Source: Planktophila turicensis (GTDB lineage: Bacteria; Actinomycetota; Actinomycetes; Nanopelagicales; Nanopelagicaceae). From it: a stretch of 64,000 nt of DNA. The DNA is taken from assembly GCA_965234405.1 (NCBI GenBank), contig OZ248346.1; one strand, given 5' to 3'. The translations under genes were made by a program, and so were the position numbers. The notes under the pieces were generated by a model. The model did no database searches and was not told the origin of the DNA. It worked only from the letters and a program-made list of their open reading frames with translations. This document shows positions 36,426-45,770 of this stretch, one piece after another (positions within the stretch are counted from its first letter, which is position 1; the number at the start of each line of letters is the position of its first letter).

Positions 36426-36902
36426 CGTTACCCCTTCAATCTCTTCTTTGGGACAGCGAAACTTTTTAGCGGAGTCAAATGTATCACTTAGAAATATGCC
36501 AAAAGGGTAGAAGTCAGTGAATCAGTTGAAAACTTCGAACCAAATTATTGCAGCATTGACTTGTTTCGGAGGTTTTGTGACTCAAGCTTCCCCGCTTTTG
36601 AATCATTTGTGACTAGACAAAAACACTTCAGGATCAAGCAACTCTTAGGTCTGACTCTGCCCACAGATTAAATTTTTTGTGAACCTTAGGCTCATGGACG
36701 AGACACCTCTATGGTTGAGCGAGAAATAGGGTTTTAGAGATCTTTAGGTTGAGCTATTTCTATTCATGACTGTGTCGAATCCACTTTAAGATAAGAACCA
36801 CATTTCTGATGTTAAGATTTCTGTAGTCGGCGATACCACTTTTACTGAAAAAAAATGGTCCGTTTGAACATTTATTCTAAATAACTAGCATGGCAGAAAG
36901 CG
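36426..36902. other. 477-bp intergenic region in the island
   Basis: No open reading frame of useful length or coding character is visible on either strand. The right end carries a promoter-like pair, TTGAAC (36864-36869) and TAGCAT (36886-36891). About 36720-36762 holds an imperfect inverted repeat, AGAAATAG / CTATTTCT. The region may be a remnant of a lost gene or a spacer between divergent transcription units. Confidence 0.4.
36864..36891 (+). promoter_or_regulatory. Predicted promoter for the SDR-ThDP-DmpFG operon
   Basis: A -35 TTGAAC (36864-36869) and a -10 TAGCAT (36886-36891), 16 bp apart, end 11 nt before the ATG at 36903. Expected transcription would start around 36898, nearly at the start codon. 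Confidence 0.5.
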
Positions 36903-37862
36903 ATGCGTACAATGAAAAATGACAGAATATCTAACCTACTAGTTACAGGCGCAAATGGATTTGTTGGCCAAGCATTTCTGGACATGCTCGAGGAATTCGA
37001 CTACAACCTGAGACCAAATAAGATAACGCTGGTCGGACGGTCAGATAGATGCCCTCGGGACCTGTCGAACTTTGGTAATTCAATCACCTATATCTCAGCA
37101 GACCTTACGAAAACATGGGATTTTGATTGCGGAAGCGCATACGTCCTAAATCTAGCTGCGGATGGAGGACCTACCTCTTATAGCGACACCGCTGCTCAGG
37201 ATTTTGAAAAGATTAATCTTAATTTGTCTACCTGGGCGATCAAGAATAAACCTTCTATTGTGGTTCATGCATCTACCGGAGCATGCTTTGGGCTGAAGCA
37301 GTTACAAAATGAAGAGATTAGAAATCAAGATGCAACAGTAGAGTTACTTAGAAAGAAACGGTTTATTGAGTCACGCATTTTGGCAGAAAAGACCCTCCAA
37401 AAATTACAAGCGGAGTTTGGAATTCCAGTAAGTGTCTGCCGTCTATTTAGTTTTGTGGGAAAGCGATTGCTTGAGAAGAAGCAATACGCAATTTCTTCAT
37501 TCATCGATTCTGCAATTAGAGAAAAAAGAATCATAGTAAAGGGTAATCCCAAGACAGTTCGCAGCTACTTGAGCGAACAAGACATGAGCACATGGCTTTG
37601 GTCTGCCTTAAAATTGCCGGCTTCGGATGAGATTCTCTCTGTTGGTAGCAGCCGCGGAGTCACCCTTGGTGAACTTGCGCAATATATCGCGGGCCAGACA
37701 GATTCAAGTATCATTTATGAGAATCCAGACGCTTTCGGTGACGAATATGTTGCCGATAACTTGAAGACACTCGATTTCTTGAATGTTTCAGAGGGTAAAC
37801 TTTGGGAAGAAAGCACACTTGAGTGCATTGATTTCTTGAGAGGAATACATGAACGAGGTTGA
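36903..37862 (+). CDS. NAD-dependent epimerase/dehydratase-like SDR with altered active site
   Basis: The 319-residue protein is an extended SDR with NAD-binding GANGFVG at about 16-22 and the expected serine region HASTGACFG. The usual YxxxK catalytic pair is replaced: at 154-158 the motif reads FIESR, so Tyr is Phe (F154) and Lys is Arg (R158). Oxidoreductase activity is thus doubtful; a structural, binding or altered chemistry role is possible. It overlaps the ThDP gene by 14 bp and heads a four-gene operon. Confidence 0.75.
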   Translation: MRTMKNDRISNLLVTGANGFVGQAFLDMLEEFDYNLRPNKITLVGRSDRCPRDLSNFGNSITYISADLTKTWDFDCGSAYVLNLAADGGPTSYSDTAAQDFEKINLNLSTWAIKNKPSIVVHASTGACFGLKQLQNEEIRNQDATVELLRKKRFIESRILAEKTLQKLQAEFGIPVSVCRLFSFVGKRLLEKKQYAISSFIDSAIREKRIIVKGNPKTVRSYLSEQDMSTWLWSALKLPASDEILSVGSSRGVTLGELAQYIAGQTDSSIIYENPDAFGDEYVADNLKTLDFLNVSEGKLWEESTLECIDFLRGIHERG

Positions 37863-39702
37863 AAAGACAGGCGCCGATATTCTCGTTGATTTTTTAATCT
37901 CTCGCGGAGTAAGTATTGTTTTTTGCATCACGGGTGCTGGAAATCTAGCAATCGTTGATGCAATAGTTCGAGATGGCAGAATTAAATTGATTTACTCACA
38001 TCATGAGCAGGCAGCGGTAATGGAAGCCCAAGGATACTCACGTATTTCTGGTGAACTTGGCGTCGCATTAGTGACCACCGGAGGGGGCATCTCAAACGTA
38101 GTAACGGGTGTTTTAAGTGCTCATCTCGACTCTATTCCTACGCTGATCATTTCCGGCAATGAAAGTTCCTTCCACTGCGAAAATCAATCTCAACTTCGCG
38201 CTTATGGAGTTCAAGGATTTGATTCCGTATCTGTGCTCCGCCCAATTACTAAATTTTCGGAACGTATAAAAGATGTCTCTGAGACTATCGCTGTAATGAA
38301 CCACGCAGCAGATTCAGCCATGGCTAATCGAATGGGACCTGCCCATGTCGATTTCCCAATGGATTTACAAAGGAAAAAAACTACGTTTAATAACGAACAG
38401 AATCACATAGTAACAGTCCCCTCACCTCAAGCAAATCCAACCGAGATTCAGGAATTCGTAAATCGATTGACTTTAGCTTTAACACAAAGCATCAAGCCGA
38501 CTCTTTATCTTGGAAATGGATGCCGGGAACCCGAGATATACAATCAGGTTCAACGTTTGATCAAAGAATTTCAAATCCCTTATTTTATTTCGTGGTCAGC
38601 GATGGATTTATTCCCAGATGCAGATCCATTGAACTTTGGAAGGGTCGGAATTTATGGAGACCGTGCAGCCAATATTCTTCTCCAGAAATCGGATCTTATT
38701 CTGACATTAGGGACTCGACTCGCGATTCCACAACTTGGATATGACCGAGCGGATTTTGCCAGAAAAGCAAGCAAATGGGTTATTGAAATAGATCCTACTG
38801 AATGTCAGAAATTTTCCGGTCTTAACTGGAATGTTCTAAACTTGGACGCCAAAGAATTTTTGGATTACATAATCCCGGCTTATGCTTCCAAGAAAGTGGC
38901 TGAAACTAGATTCTCAGAATGGATCCGTGAAGGGGGCTTGCTTTGGGAAGAACTCCCACGTCGGGATCAAGTTGGGCCGATGGGTTCGGAAAACCTAGAC
39001 TTTCTACACTCAGCCGAAGTAATTGAAGTCTTGAACAGAGAACTTGCTGAAGACGCAATTCTTTCGACCGATGTGGGAGCAGGTCTCCTCACAGGCCACT
39101 ATATGTATGAACAGAGCGGAAACCGTCGATTATTCACTTCGCAAGGGCTTGGAGAAATGGGATTTGGTCTCCCGGGGGCTATAGGCGCTCATTTTGCGGA
39201 CCAAACAAAACAAATTGTTTGCTTGAATACTGATGGTGCAATTATGTTTAATCTCCAAGAATTGCAATTAGTTAAAGAGCATCAGATACCACTAAAGCTC
39301 TTCATCTTTAATAATTCAGGATATTCAATGATTAGAATTTCTCAGAATAACCTGTTTGATTCCCGAGTCGCAGGTTCTACAACTAGTTCAGGAATCAGTT
39401 TCCCAGATTTTGGAAAATTAGCCGATCTCTTTGGTTTAGAACACGTCGTTCTTGAGAAAGCGAATGAATGGAAGATTCAATTGACTGAAGGGTTAAAGTC
39501 CACCGCTGCAGTTCTTTTTGAAGTAATTATGAATCCTGAACAAAAGTATCTTCCTCGACTGGCCACAAGTAAGTTATCTGACGGCACTCTTATTTCACCA
39601 CCACTTGAAGATTTAGATCCGCTATTGGAACTTAGTGACTTAGAGAAATTTCTTGGGTACCCAGCCCATCAAAACTCTAGACGCGCTCGTGGAATGCAAT
39701 GA
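37849..39702 (+). CDS. ThDP-dependent enzyme (acetolactate-synthase-like, YerE-like candidate)
   Basis: The 617-residue protein has the domain plan of acetolactate-synthase-like enzymes: pyrimidine-binding, central, and pyrophosphate-binding domains. The catalytic Glu is E53 in HEQAAVMEA. The C-terminal ThDP/Mg motif reads TDGAIMFN followed by IFNNSG. YerE of Yersinia, which adds a two-carbon unit to a CDP-3,6-dideoxy-4-keto sugar for yersiniose, is a related case. rfbF, rfbH and rfbG lie nearby, which makes a branched-sugar role plausible. It overlaps the next gene by 4 bp. Confidence 0.8.
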   Translation: MNEVEKTGADILVDFLISRGVSIVFCITGAGNLAIVDAIVRDGRIKLIYSHHEQAAVMEAQGYSRISGELGVALVTTGGGISNVVTGVLSAHLDSIPTLIISGNESSFHCENQSQLRAYGVQGFDSVSVLRPITKFSERIKDVSETIAVMNHAADSAMANRMGPAHVDFPMDLQRKKTTFNNEQNHIVTVPSPQANPTEIQEFVNRLTLALTQSIKPTLYLGNGCREPEIYNQVQRLIKEFQIPYFISWSAMDLFPDADPLNFGRVGIYGDRAANILLQKSDLILTLGTRLAIPQLGYDRADFARKASKWVIEIDPTECQKFSGLNWNVLNLDAKEFLDYIIPAYASKKVAETRFSEWIREGGLLWEELPRRDQVGPMGSENLDFLHSAEVIEVLNRELAEDAILSTDVGAGLLTGHYMYEQSGNRRLFTSQGLGEMGFGLPGAIGAHFADQTKQIVCLNTDGAIMFNLQELQLVKEHQIPLKLFIFNNSGYSMIRISQNNLFDSRVAGSTTSSGISFPDFGKLADLFGLEHVVLEKANEWKIQLTEGLKSTAAVLFEVIMNPEQKYLPRLATSKLSDGTLISPPLEDLDPLLELSDLEKFLGYPAHQNSRRARGMQ

Positions 39703-40604
39703 TTTCTGAGAATATCCGAGTTGCAATTATTGGGACAGGGAATATTGGTTCGGATTTATGTGCCCGAATGCTCCGAAATCCAGAATTTGAAGTAGTCGCG
39801 CTCTCGGGAAGGAGAGCAGATAGTCCAGGGTTACTAATGTTCAAGGGCCAAGTTCCAAATTTACTGTCAAATGGCTTGGATGGCCTTGTCGAAATTAAGA
39901 ATGAATTCGATGGTTTTTTTGATGCAACATCAGCATATGACCACCCACTACATTGGGAAACACTAGGGGCTCTAGGGAAGTGGGCAATTGACTTGACGCC
40001 TTCTCAAATTGGAAAACCTATGGTTCCGGAATTGATTGAAAATTTGGTTCAATTCTCAATCAATGCTGATGAGGCCCTAAATTTCTCAATGGTTACATGC
40101 GGGGGTCAATCTTCAGCACCTTTGATTTATGCACTGTCAAAGAATTCGATCGGAATTTCTGAGGTCGAAGTATCGTCGAGCATTGCTTCTAAGTCAGCTG
40201 GGCCTGCAACTAGGCGAAATATTGATCAATATATCCAATCGACAGAGAATCTCGTTAGTCTCATTTCTGGTTGTGAATCTGTTAAAGCCATTTTGGTTCT
40301 AAACCCAGCAGAGCCTCCAGTAATGATGAGAACGACAGTGCAAATGAAAGTTGTTAATTGCGACGTAAATACTGCAATCAATGACTTAAATTCCGTAATC
40401 GCCCGAATTAATACTTACGTACCTGGATACCAAACCGTTGTAGAACCACATTTTTCTAGTCCTGGTGTTGTTTCAAGCACGGTTAAAGTAACTGGAGCAG
40501 GCTATGTGTTACCAGAGTATTCCGGAAACTTGGACATAATAAATGCAGCTGCGGTAGAAACTGCAATAAAAGTGTCTGCGCTGAAAAGGCAGGGTCTTTT
40601 ATGA
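39699..40604 (+). CDS. Acylating acetaldehyde dehydrogenase (DmpF/MhpF-like)
   Basis: Oxidises an aldehyde with CoA and NAD to an acyl-CoA. The 301-residue protein has the Rossmann motif IGTGNIGSDL at about 10-19 and the catalytic Cys in MVTCGGQ. The order and 4-bp overlap with the DmpG-like aldolase downstream match DmpFG pairs, which channel the aldehyde between the two. In this island the pair sits with sugar genes, not with aromatic catabolism, so it may supply or remove a two-carbon or short aldehyde. Confidence 0.88.
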   Translation: MISENIRVAIIGTGNIGSDLCARMLRNPEFEVVALSGRRADSPGLLMFKGQVPNLLSNGLDGLVEIKNEFDGFFDATSAYDHPLHWETLGALGKWAIDLTPSQIGKPMVPELIENLVQFSINADEALNFSMVTCGGQSSAPLIYALSKNSIGISEVEVSSSIASKSAGPATRRNIDQYIQSTENLVSLISGCESVKAILVLNPAEPPVMMRTTVQMKVVNCDVNTAINDLNSVIARINTYVPGYQTVVEPHFSSPGVVSSTVKVTGAGYVLPEYSGNLDIINAAAVETAIKVSALKRQGLL

Positions 40605-41593
40605 CTCACTATTACGATGTAACACTAAGAGATGGTAATCACGCTCTTCGTCATCAACTCAGTTCTGAATTCGTAAAAAAGTATTGTGAAATCTCGGACA
40701 CCTCAGGAGTGTGGGCTGTAGAAGTAGGTCATGGGAATGGCTTAGGTGCCTCTTCTTACTTAGTAGGTAAATCTTTTGAGTCCGATGAAGTCTTGCTAAG
40801 CGCGGCAAGAGAAAAACTAAAGAATTCGAAACTGGCTGTGCATGCAATCCCAGGATTTGCCACCATTAAACGAGACCTAAAACCAGCAATTGATCTCGGA
40901 GTGGATATTTTTCGCGTCGCAACGCATTCAACTGAGGCTTCTACGGCAGAAAAACACATCAATTTCTTAGCTGAATCCGGCAGGACGGTTCATGGGGTTT
41001 TGATGATGAGCCACATGAACACAATATCTGGGCTGGTTGAACAAGCTACTTTGATGGCTTCCTATGGTGCGACAGCTGTGATTCTAATGGACTCTTCAGG
41101 GCATTTCTTGCAGACGGAAGTTAGTGAGCGAGTGGACGCAATAAAGAATGTATTGTCCATCGAAGTGGGCTTCCACGCACACAATAATTTAGGATTAGCG
41201 GTTGCCAATGCTCACGCAGCAGTTTCCGCGGGAGCATCGATTGTTGACGGAGCATCGATGGGTTTAGGCGCCGGAGCTGGAAATGCACAATTGGAAAACA
41301 TTATTGCGGTGTCAAAACGCAATTCCTCCGAGACCAGAGAACTTGAAAATTTCTTGGAGATGAGTGCACTTGTAGAATCAAGTTATCCCGATAAACTACC
41401 TAGGACTTCTGGATCAAGCATCCAGAGTGGAATGGCGGGCGTTTTTAGTGGATACGCTCCGCAAGTAAAAATAGTTTCTGAAGAACTAGGAATAGAGATA
41501 AATACTTTGTGGCAAGAGATGGCAAAGCGAAAACTTGTTGCAGGTCAGGAATCGATGATTAGAGAGATAGCCCAAGACTTAATGAATCTATAG
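40601..41593 (+). CDS. 4-hydroxy-2-oxovalerate aldolase-like protein (DmpG/MhpE-like)
   Basis: Pyruvate-dependent class II aldolase of the HMG-CoA lyase-like superfamily. The 330-residue protein has the metal-binding N-terminus DVTLRDGNHAL and the HAHNNLG motif with two metal-ligand histidines. DmpG proteins are usually about 340 residues. It overlaps the dehydrogenase gene by 4 bp and ends 3 bp before the stop of the convergent GT2 gene. Acting with its partner it would yield pyruvate plus an aldehyde or the reverse. Confidence 0.88.
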   Translation: MTHYYDVTLRDGNHALRHQLSSEFVKKYCEISDTSGVWAVEVGHGNGLGASSYLVGKSFESDEVLLSAAREKLKNSKLAVHAIPGFATIKRDLKPAIDLGVDIFRVATHSTEASTAEKHINFLAESGRTVHGVLMMSHMNTISGLVEQATLMASYGATAVILMDSSGHFLQTEVSERVDAIKNVLSIEVGFHAHNNLGLAVANAHAAVSAGASIVDGASMGLGAGAGNAQLENIIAVSKRNSSETRELENFLEMSALVESSYPDKLPRTSGSSIQSGMAGVFSGYAPQVKIVSEELGIEINTLWQEMAKRKLVAGQESMIREIAQDLMNL

Positions 41594-41596
41594 GTC

Positions 41597-42562
41597 TTAG
41601 TTTAATTTCTCGGAGACAATGTAAAGAGGACGCTGCTTCACTTCTTCGTAAATAAGCCCCAAGTATTGGGCTAATATTCCTATTGAGAGCATAGTCAGTG
41701 AAAATCCAAGTGAAATTAATCCAACAATAGAACCGTATCCAGCAAATGGAACACCACTTAGAATCCAGATTATTGAAGATGCAATCAGACCTACAAATGA
41801 AAGCGCGCTTGCGACAACCCCGAAAAATGACACAAACAATAAAGGTGTTGCACTGTAGGCGAGGATACTTCTTGAAGCTTGTGCAATAACAGATACAAGC
41901 GACATTCCGATCCACTTAGATTCACCAGCAAATCGCGGAGGGCGATCGATTTCAATATATGTCGTCCTGAACCCAACCCAAGAGCCCAAGCCACGCAGAA
42001 AACGATGACTTTCTCTTAACTGACGTATCGCCGAATATGTTTTTTTGCTTACTAAGCGAAAATCACTTACAGATTCGGGCAACATCCCGCCCGTCATTTT
42101 CTTTGCCGTCTTGTAGAAGATCTGTGAGAGGATTCGACGAAGAAATGGGACGGAGTCACGCGAACGTATCCGCACTAACACCTGCTCGTACCCATTCTCA
42201 AACTCCCTCAACAATGCAGGTATAGCCTCGGGGGGATCTTGCAAGTCTGAGGTCATTATTATCGCGATGTCTGAAACCGCGTGGTCTAGTCCGCAGGTAA
42301 AGGCAGCGTCTAATGTGAAATTTCTTGACATTCGGAAGCCAGTAATTCGCGAATCTTGCTTGGCGTAGTCTTCGATAATGTCCCAAGTCTTGTCAGACGA
42401 CCCATTATCAGCAACTAAGATTCTAAATGTGTAATTAGGCTCATTCTCAAACACTCTGCGGACGCGGCCAAATAATTCAGGAAGACAATCTTCTTCATTA
42501 AATGCGGAGGTAATGATGTCTACGCTGGTAATTGTCTTTAATGGCTCAGAGCTATTTGACAT
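41597..42562 (-). CDS. Polyprenol-phosphate glycosyltransferase (GtrB/DPM1-like)
   Basis: Transfers a sugar to an undecaprenyl-phosphate carrier. The 321-residue protein has the GT2 start DIITSAFNEEDCLP, ADNGSSDKT, and the metal motif TSDLQDPP. The C-terminus has two transmembrane helices (about 235-300), as in GtrB proteins. It overlaps rfbF by 11 bp and ends convergently with the DmpG-like gene. Confidence 0.87.
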   Translation of the reverse strand: MSNSSEPLKTITSVDIITSAFNEEDCLPELFGRVRRVFENEPNYTFRILVADNGSSDKTWDIIEDYAKQDSRITGFRMSRNFTLDAAFTCGLDHAVSDIAIIMTSDLQDPPEAIPALLREFENGYEQVLVRIRSRDSVPFLRRILSQIFYKTAKKMTGGMLPESVSDFRLVSKKTYSAIRQLRESHRFLRGLGSWVGFRTTYIEIDRPPRFAGESKWIGMSLVSVIAQASRSILAYSATPLLFVSFFGVVASALSFVGLIASSIIWILSGVPFAGYGSIVGLISLGFSLTMLSIGILAQYLGLIYEEVKQRPLYIVSEKLN

Positions 42563-43334
42563 GTGAAAACCTCAACCAGGGTGGGATTGGCATTGTTGCA
42601 TACTTAGATAGCTCCTGTTTTTCTCGAAGCGTATCCATTGGCTGCCAAAAATCATCGTGGTGGTACGCCATCAATTGATTTTCTTTGACTAATCTGGGTA
42701 ATGCTCCCGACTCGAATGGTTCAGAGTCATCGTGTACATAATTGGCTACTTCTGGTTCGAGAACGAAAAAACCGCCATTGATCCAACCAGCGTCGGATTG
42801 ATTCTTTTCACCGAAATTCGAAACGCGGGAACCCTCGATTTCGAGATTACCGAATCGTGCTGGAGGGCGCACGGCAGTAACAGTTGCTAACTTGCCATGT
42901 GATTCATGAAACGCAATAAGTTTCATGAGATCTACGTTTGCTAAGCCGTCCCCGTAGGTCGCAATTACGCGTTCACCAGGGAATGACTTCATGCATTGAG
43001 CGATGCGCCCACCTGTTTGAGTATTGAGGCCGGTTTCTAGAGCCGTCACATCCCAAGAAAGTTCTGAATTCTTTCGAAGGTGATGAAGTTCTTTGCTAAG
43101 AGTGTTAATTCTGATGTCACCAGAAAGATCGTTCAAGTCCAACAACCAACGTTTAATCACATCACCTCGGTAGCCGAGCGCTAAAACAAAATCGTTGAAC
43201 CCTTGCACGCTGAAAATATTCATAAGGTGCCAAAGAATTGGTTTGTCGTCGACAAGCACCATAGGTTTTGGCTTGTTCTCAGTCTCTTCTGATAAGCGGG
43301 TGCCAAGACCGCCGGCGAGGATAATCACTTTCAT
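42552..43334 (-). CDS. rfbF: Glucose-1-phosphate cytidylyltransferase
   Basis: Makes CDP-glucose, the first step of CDP-3,6-dideoxyhexose synthesis. The 260-residue protein has the signature ILAGGLGTRLSEETENKPKP at residues 5-24 and KPILWHLM. Length and motifs match RfbF/DdhA. It follows rfbH directly (ATG one base after its stop) and overlaps the GT2 gene by 11 bp. Confidence 0.95.
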   Translation of the reverse strand: MKVIILAGGLGTRLSEETENKPKPMVLVDDKPILWHLMNIFSVQGFNDFVLALGYRGDVIKRWLLDLNDLSGDIRINTLSKELHHLRKNSELSWDVTALETGLNTQTGGRIAQCMKSFPGERVIATYGDGLANVDLMKLIAFHESHGKLATVTAVRPPARFGNLEIEGSRVSNFGEKNQSDAGWINGGFFVLEPEVANYVHDDSEPFESGALPRLVKENQLMAYHHDDFWQPMDTLREKQELSKYATMPIPPWLRFSHVK

Positions 43335-44636
43335 TTAATCAGCCAAAATTTTGTGAATTGACTCAATGACATAATCCAACATTACAAGATTTAAACCAGG
43401 CCAGACCCCTACCCAAAAAGTGTCGTTCATGACTATGTCGGTATTTTTCAGGTCACCATGGATTCGGCGGGGTGTGCCCTGAAATGCGGGTTGCCGAAGA
43501 AGATTACCTCCAAAAAGTAGGCGTGTAGCAATATTCTTTTCATTAAGCCGCTGCACCATTTCATTTCGCGTAATTCCTGAAGAATTTCGCATTGTGAGAG
43601 CGAATCCGAACCATGATGGATCACTGAACTCAGTGGCTTTCGGCAAAATCAAATGGTCTTCCAAGTCAGATAAACCATCCGACAAATATTTCCAATTTCT
43701 TTTCCGAATCTCTACAAAAGACTCAATTCTATCCAGCTGCGCTAATCCGATGGCCGCTTGAATGTCCCCAGATTTGAGGTTGTAACCTAAGTGAGAATAC
43801 GTATATTTGTGATCGTAGCCATCTGGTAATTCACCCAACTGCCAGTCGTAACGTTTTAAGCAAGTATTGTCACACCCAGGCGCACACCAGCAATCCCTAC
43901 CCCAGTCACGGAAAGATTCTACGAGCACTTTGTGCGCAACTTTTTTTACAAGCACTGCTCCGCCTTCACCGGTCGTGATGTGGTGTGCGGGATAAAAACT
44001 GAAGGTAGATAGGTCACCAAAACTGCCAAGATTTTGACCATTATATGTGCCACCCAGAGCATCACAGCTGTCTTCGATTACCCAAAGATTATGTTTTGCC
44101 GCCAATTTCTGTACGAGATCCAAATTGAAAGGATTTCCTAAAGTGTGCGCCATCATGATGGCTTTAGTCTTGGGTCCAATCGCGCTCTCAAGAGCTTCTT
44201 CATTTGCAACATAAGTTTCAAGATCCACATCCACATAGACAGGTACTAAATTATTCTGAATTATGGGCGTCACTGTCGTTGGGAATCCGGCCGCCACAGT
44301 GAGAACTTCATCATCGGGACGTAACGCTCTGTCTCCAAGTTTTGAGCTAGTCAATGCAGACAATGCAACCAAATTGGCAGATGAACCCGAATTAACCATA
44401 AACGCATGGCGCATTCCAACCAACTTTGCAAAACGACTTTCGAATTTCTCAGTATACGGTCCCGCTGTTAACCAGAAATCGAGACTCGCATCCACGGCTG
44501 CAGCTAATTCTTCTTCACCAAAGATTTTGCCTGTAACAGGTACTGGAGATTCGCCCGCGATAAACATGTTTTGTGGGTGACGCTTTTTGAATTCCGAAGC
44601 AATTGTTGCTTCCAAAGATTGGTAATTCTCGTCCAA
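43335..44636 (-). CDS. rfbH: CDP-4-keto-6-deoxyglucose 3-dehydrase (RfbH/DdhC)
   Basis: PMP- and iron-sulfur-dependent dehydrase that removes the C-3 hydroxyl. The 433-residue protein has the aminotransferase-fold VNSGSSANL. SFYPAHHITTGEGG carries His in place of the usual PLP-binding Lys, the hallmark of E1. A cysteine cluster CWCAPGCDNTC fits the [2Fe-2S] site. It starts with TTG at 44636 with GAGGG upstream. The E3 reductase partner (DdhD/AscD) is not seen in this window. Confidence 0.95.
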   Translation of the reverse strand: MDENYQSLEATIASEFKKRHPQNMFIAGESPVPVTGKIFGEEELAAAVDASLDFWLTAGPYTEKFESRFAKLVGMRHAFMVNSGSSANLVALSALTSSKLGDRALRPDDEVLTVAAGFPTTVTPIIQNNLVPVYVDVDLETYVANEEALESAIGPKTKAIMMAHTLGNPFNLDLVQKLAAKHNLWVIEDSCDALGGTYNGQNLGSFGDLSTFSFYPAHHITTGEGGAVLVKKVAHKVLVESFRDWGRDCWCAPGCDNTCLKRYDWQLGELPDGYDHKYTYSHLGYNLKSGDIQAAIGLAQLDRIESFVEIRKRNWKYLSDGLSDLEDHLILPKATEFSDPSWFGFALTMRNSSGITRNEMVQRLNEKNIATRLLFGGNLLRQPAFQGTPRRIHGDLKNTDIVMNDTFWVGVWPGLNLVMLDYVIESIHKILAD

Positions 44637-44664
44637 GAAACACCCTCAGGATCTCTAGTAGTGA

Positions 44665-44693
44665 TTTAACTGAAATTACTTACCTACTATAGT
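44665..44693 (+). promoter_or_regulatory. Predicted promoter of rfbG
   Basis: TTTAAC (44665-44670) and TATAGT (44688-44693), 17 bp apart, lie 6 nt before the GTG at 44700. This predicts a leaderless mRNA. The rfbH start is just 64 bp away in the other direction. Confidence 0.55.
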
Positions 44694-44699
44694 TGATAT

Positions 44700-45764
44700 G
44701 TGGACATGGAACTGGGAGAGGGGCTGAAAGGCCTACCGGGTCCCATCCTTGTCACAGGCCACACCGGATTCAAGGGATCCTGGTTAATGATGTTGCTGAA
44801 TCATTTAAGCATTCCAGCTGTTGGATTTTCACTCCCTCCTGAACCAGAGAGTCTTTACCTTCGTGCAGACCTTTTTGGGAAAAATAGAGAACATTTCGGA
44901 GATATTCGCGATTTGTCTGAAGTAGAAAAAGTCTTTCAAATGTTCGCCCCATCGGCTGTTCTCCACATGGCAGCGCAACCGCTAGTCCTGAAATCTTATG
45001 AGGAACCTCTCGAGACTTTTGATATTAACATTATTGGTACAGCTAATGTTCTGACAACTGCTTTAGCTACTCCGGAAGTTAAAGTCATTGGCGTCGTTAC
45101 TACTGACAAAGTCTATAAGAATGAAAATTCAGGGGTCTCGTTTCGGGAGAGTGATCCACTCGAAGGCAAAGATCCCTACAGTGCCAGTAAAGTTGGCACG
45201 GAAGCCGTGGTTTCTGCCTGGAGGAATATTTCGGAATTAAATTGCGGACCACAAATTATTTCCCTGAGAGCTGGAAATGTTGTTGGAGGCGGAGACTTTG
45301 CTGAAAACCGGTTGCTACCCGATTTAATTCGCGCGCAAATGAATCAGGAATCACTGGTTGTGCGAAATCCGAAAAGTACCAGACCTTGGCAACACGTGCT
45401 GGACCCCCTCTGTGGATACGTGAGCACCCTTGACAAGGCTCTTTCATTGAAAATCTCTAATGCATACAATTTTGGTCCAATGGCTGAGAGTTTGAGTGTG
45501 GAAAGAGTCATTGGTATCGCTAAAGAGCTCTTAGGTGATTCAATTCAAATCGTCGCAAGTGATAATCCTGTTCACGAAGCAAATGAGGCTGTGGCTCTTT
45601 CAATCAATCCCTCAAGGGCCTATAAAGAACTTGGCTGGGAACCTCTCTGGACTCAAGAAAAAGCTATAACCATGACATTAGAGTGGTGGGATAAAGTTCT
45701 AAATTCTGGAGTGTCTGCCATCGAAGCCTGTGCGCATGACATTGCATCGATTGATCGTGGTTAG
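44700..45764 (+). CDS. rfbG: CDP-glucose 4,6-dehydratase
   Basis: Converts CDP-glucose to CDP-4-keto-6-deoxyglucose, the substrate of RfbH. The 354-residue extended SDR has the NAD motif VTGHTGFKGSW near residue 18 and the catalytic PYSASK. Length and motifs match RfbG/DdhB. It starts at GTG (leaderless) or at the ATG 6 bp downstream. It is divergent from rfbH and rfbF. FkbM follows after 6 bp. Confidence 0.94.
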   Translation: MDMELGEGLKGLPGPILVTGHTGFKGSWLMMLLNHLSIPAVGFSLPPEPESLYLRADLFGKNREHFGDIRDLSEVEKVFQMFAPSAVLHMAAQPLVLKSYEEPLETFDINIIGTANVLTTALATPEVKVIGVVTTDKVYKNENSGVSFRESDPLEGKDPYSASKVGTEAVVSAWRNISELNCGPQIISLRAGNVVGGGDFAENRLLPDLIRAQMNQESLVVRNPKSTRPWQHVLDPLCGYVSTLDKALSLKISNAYNFGPMAESLSVERVIGIAKELLGDSIQIVASDNPVHEANEAVALSINPSRAYKELGWEPLWTQEKAITMTLEWWDKVLNSGVSAIEACAHDIASIDRG

Positions 45765-45770
45765 ACGCCA

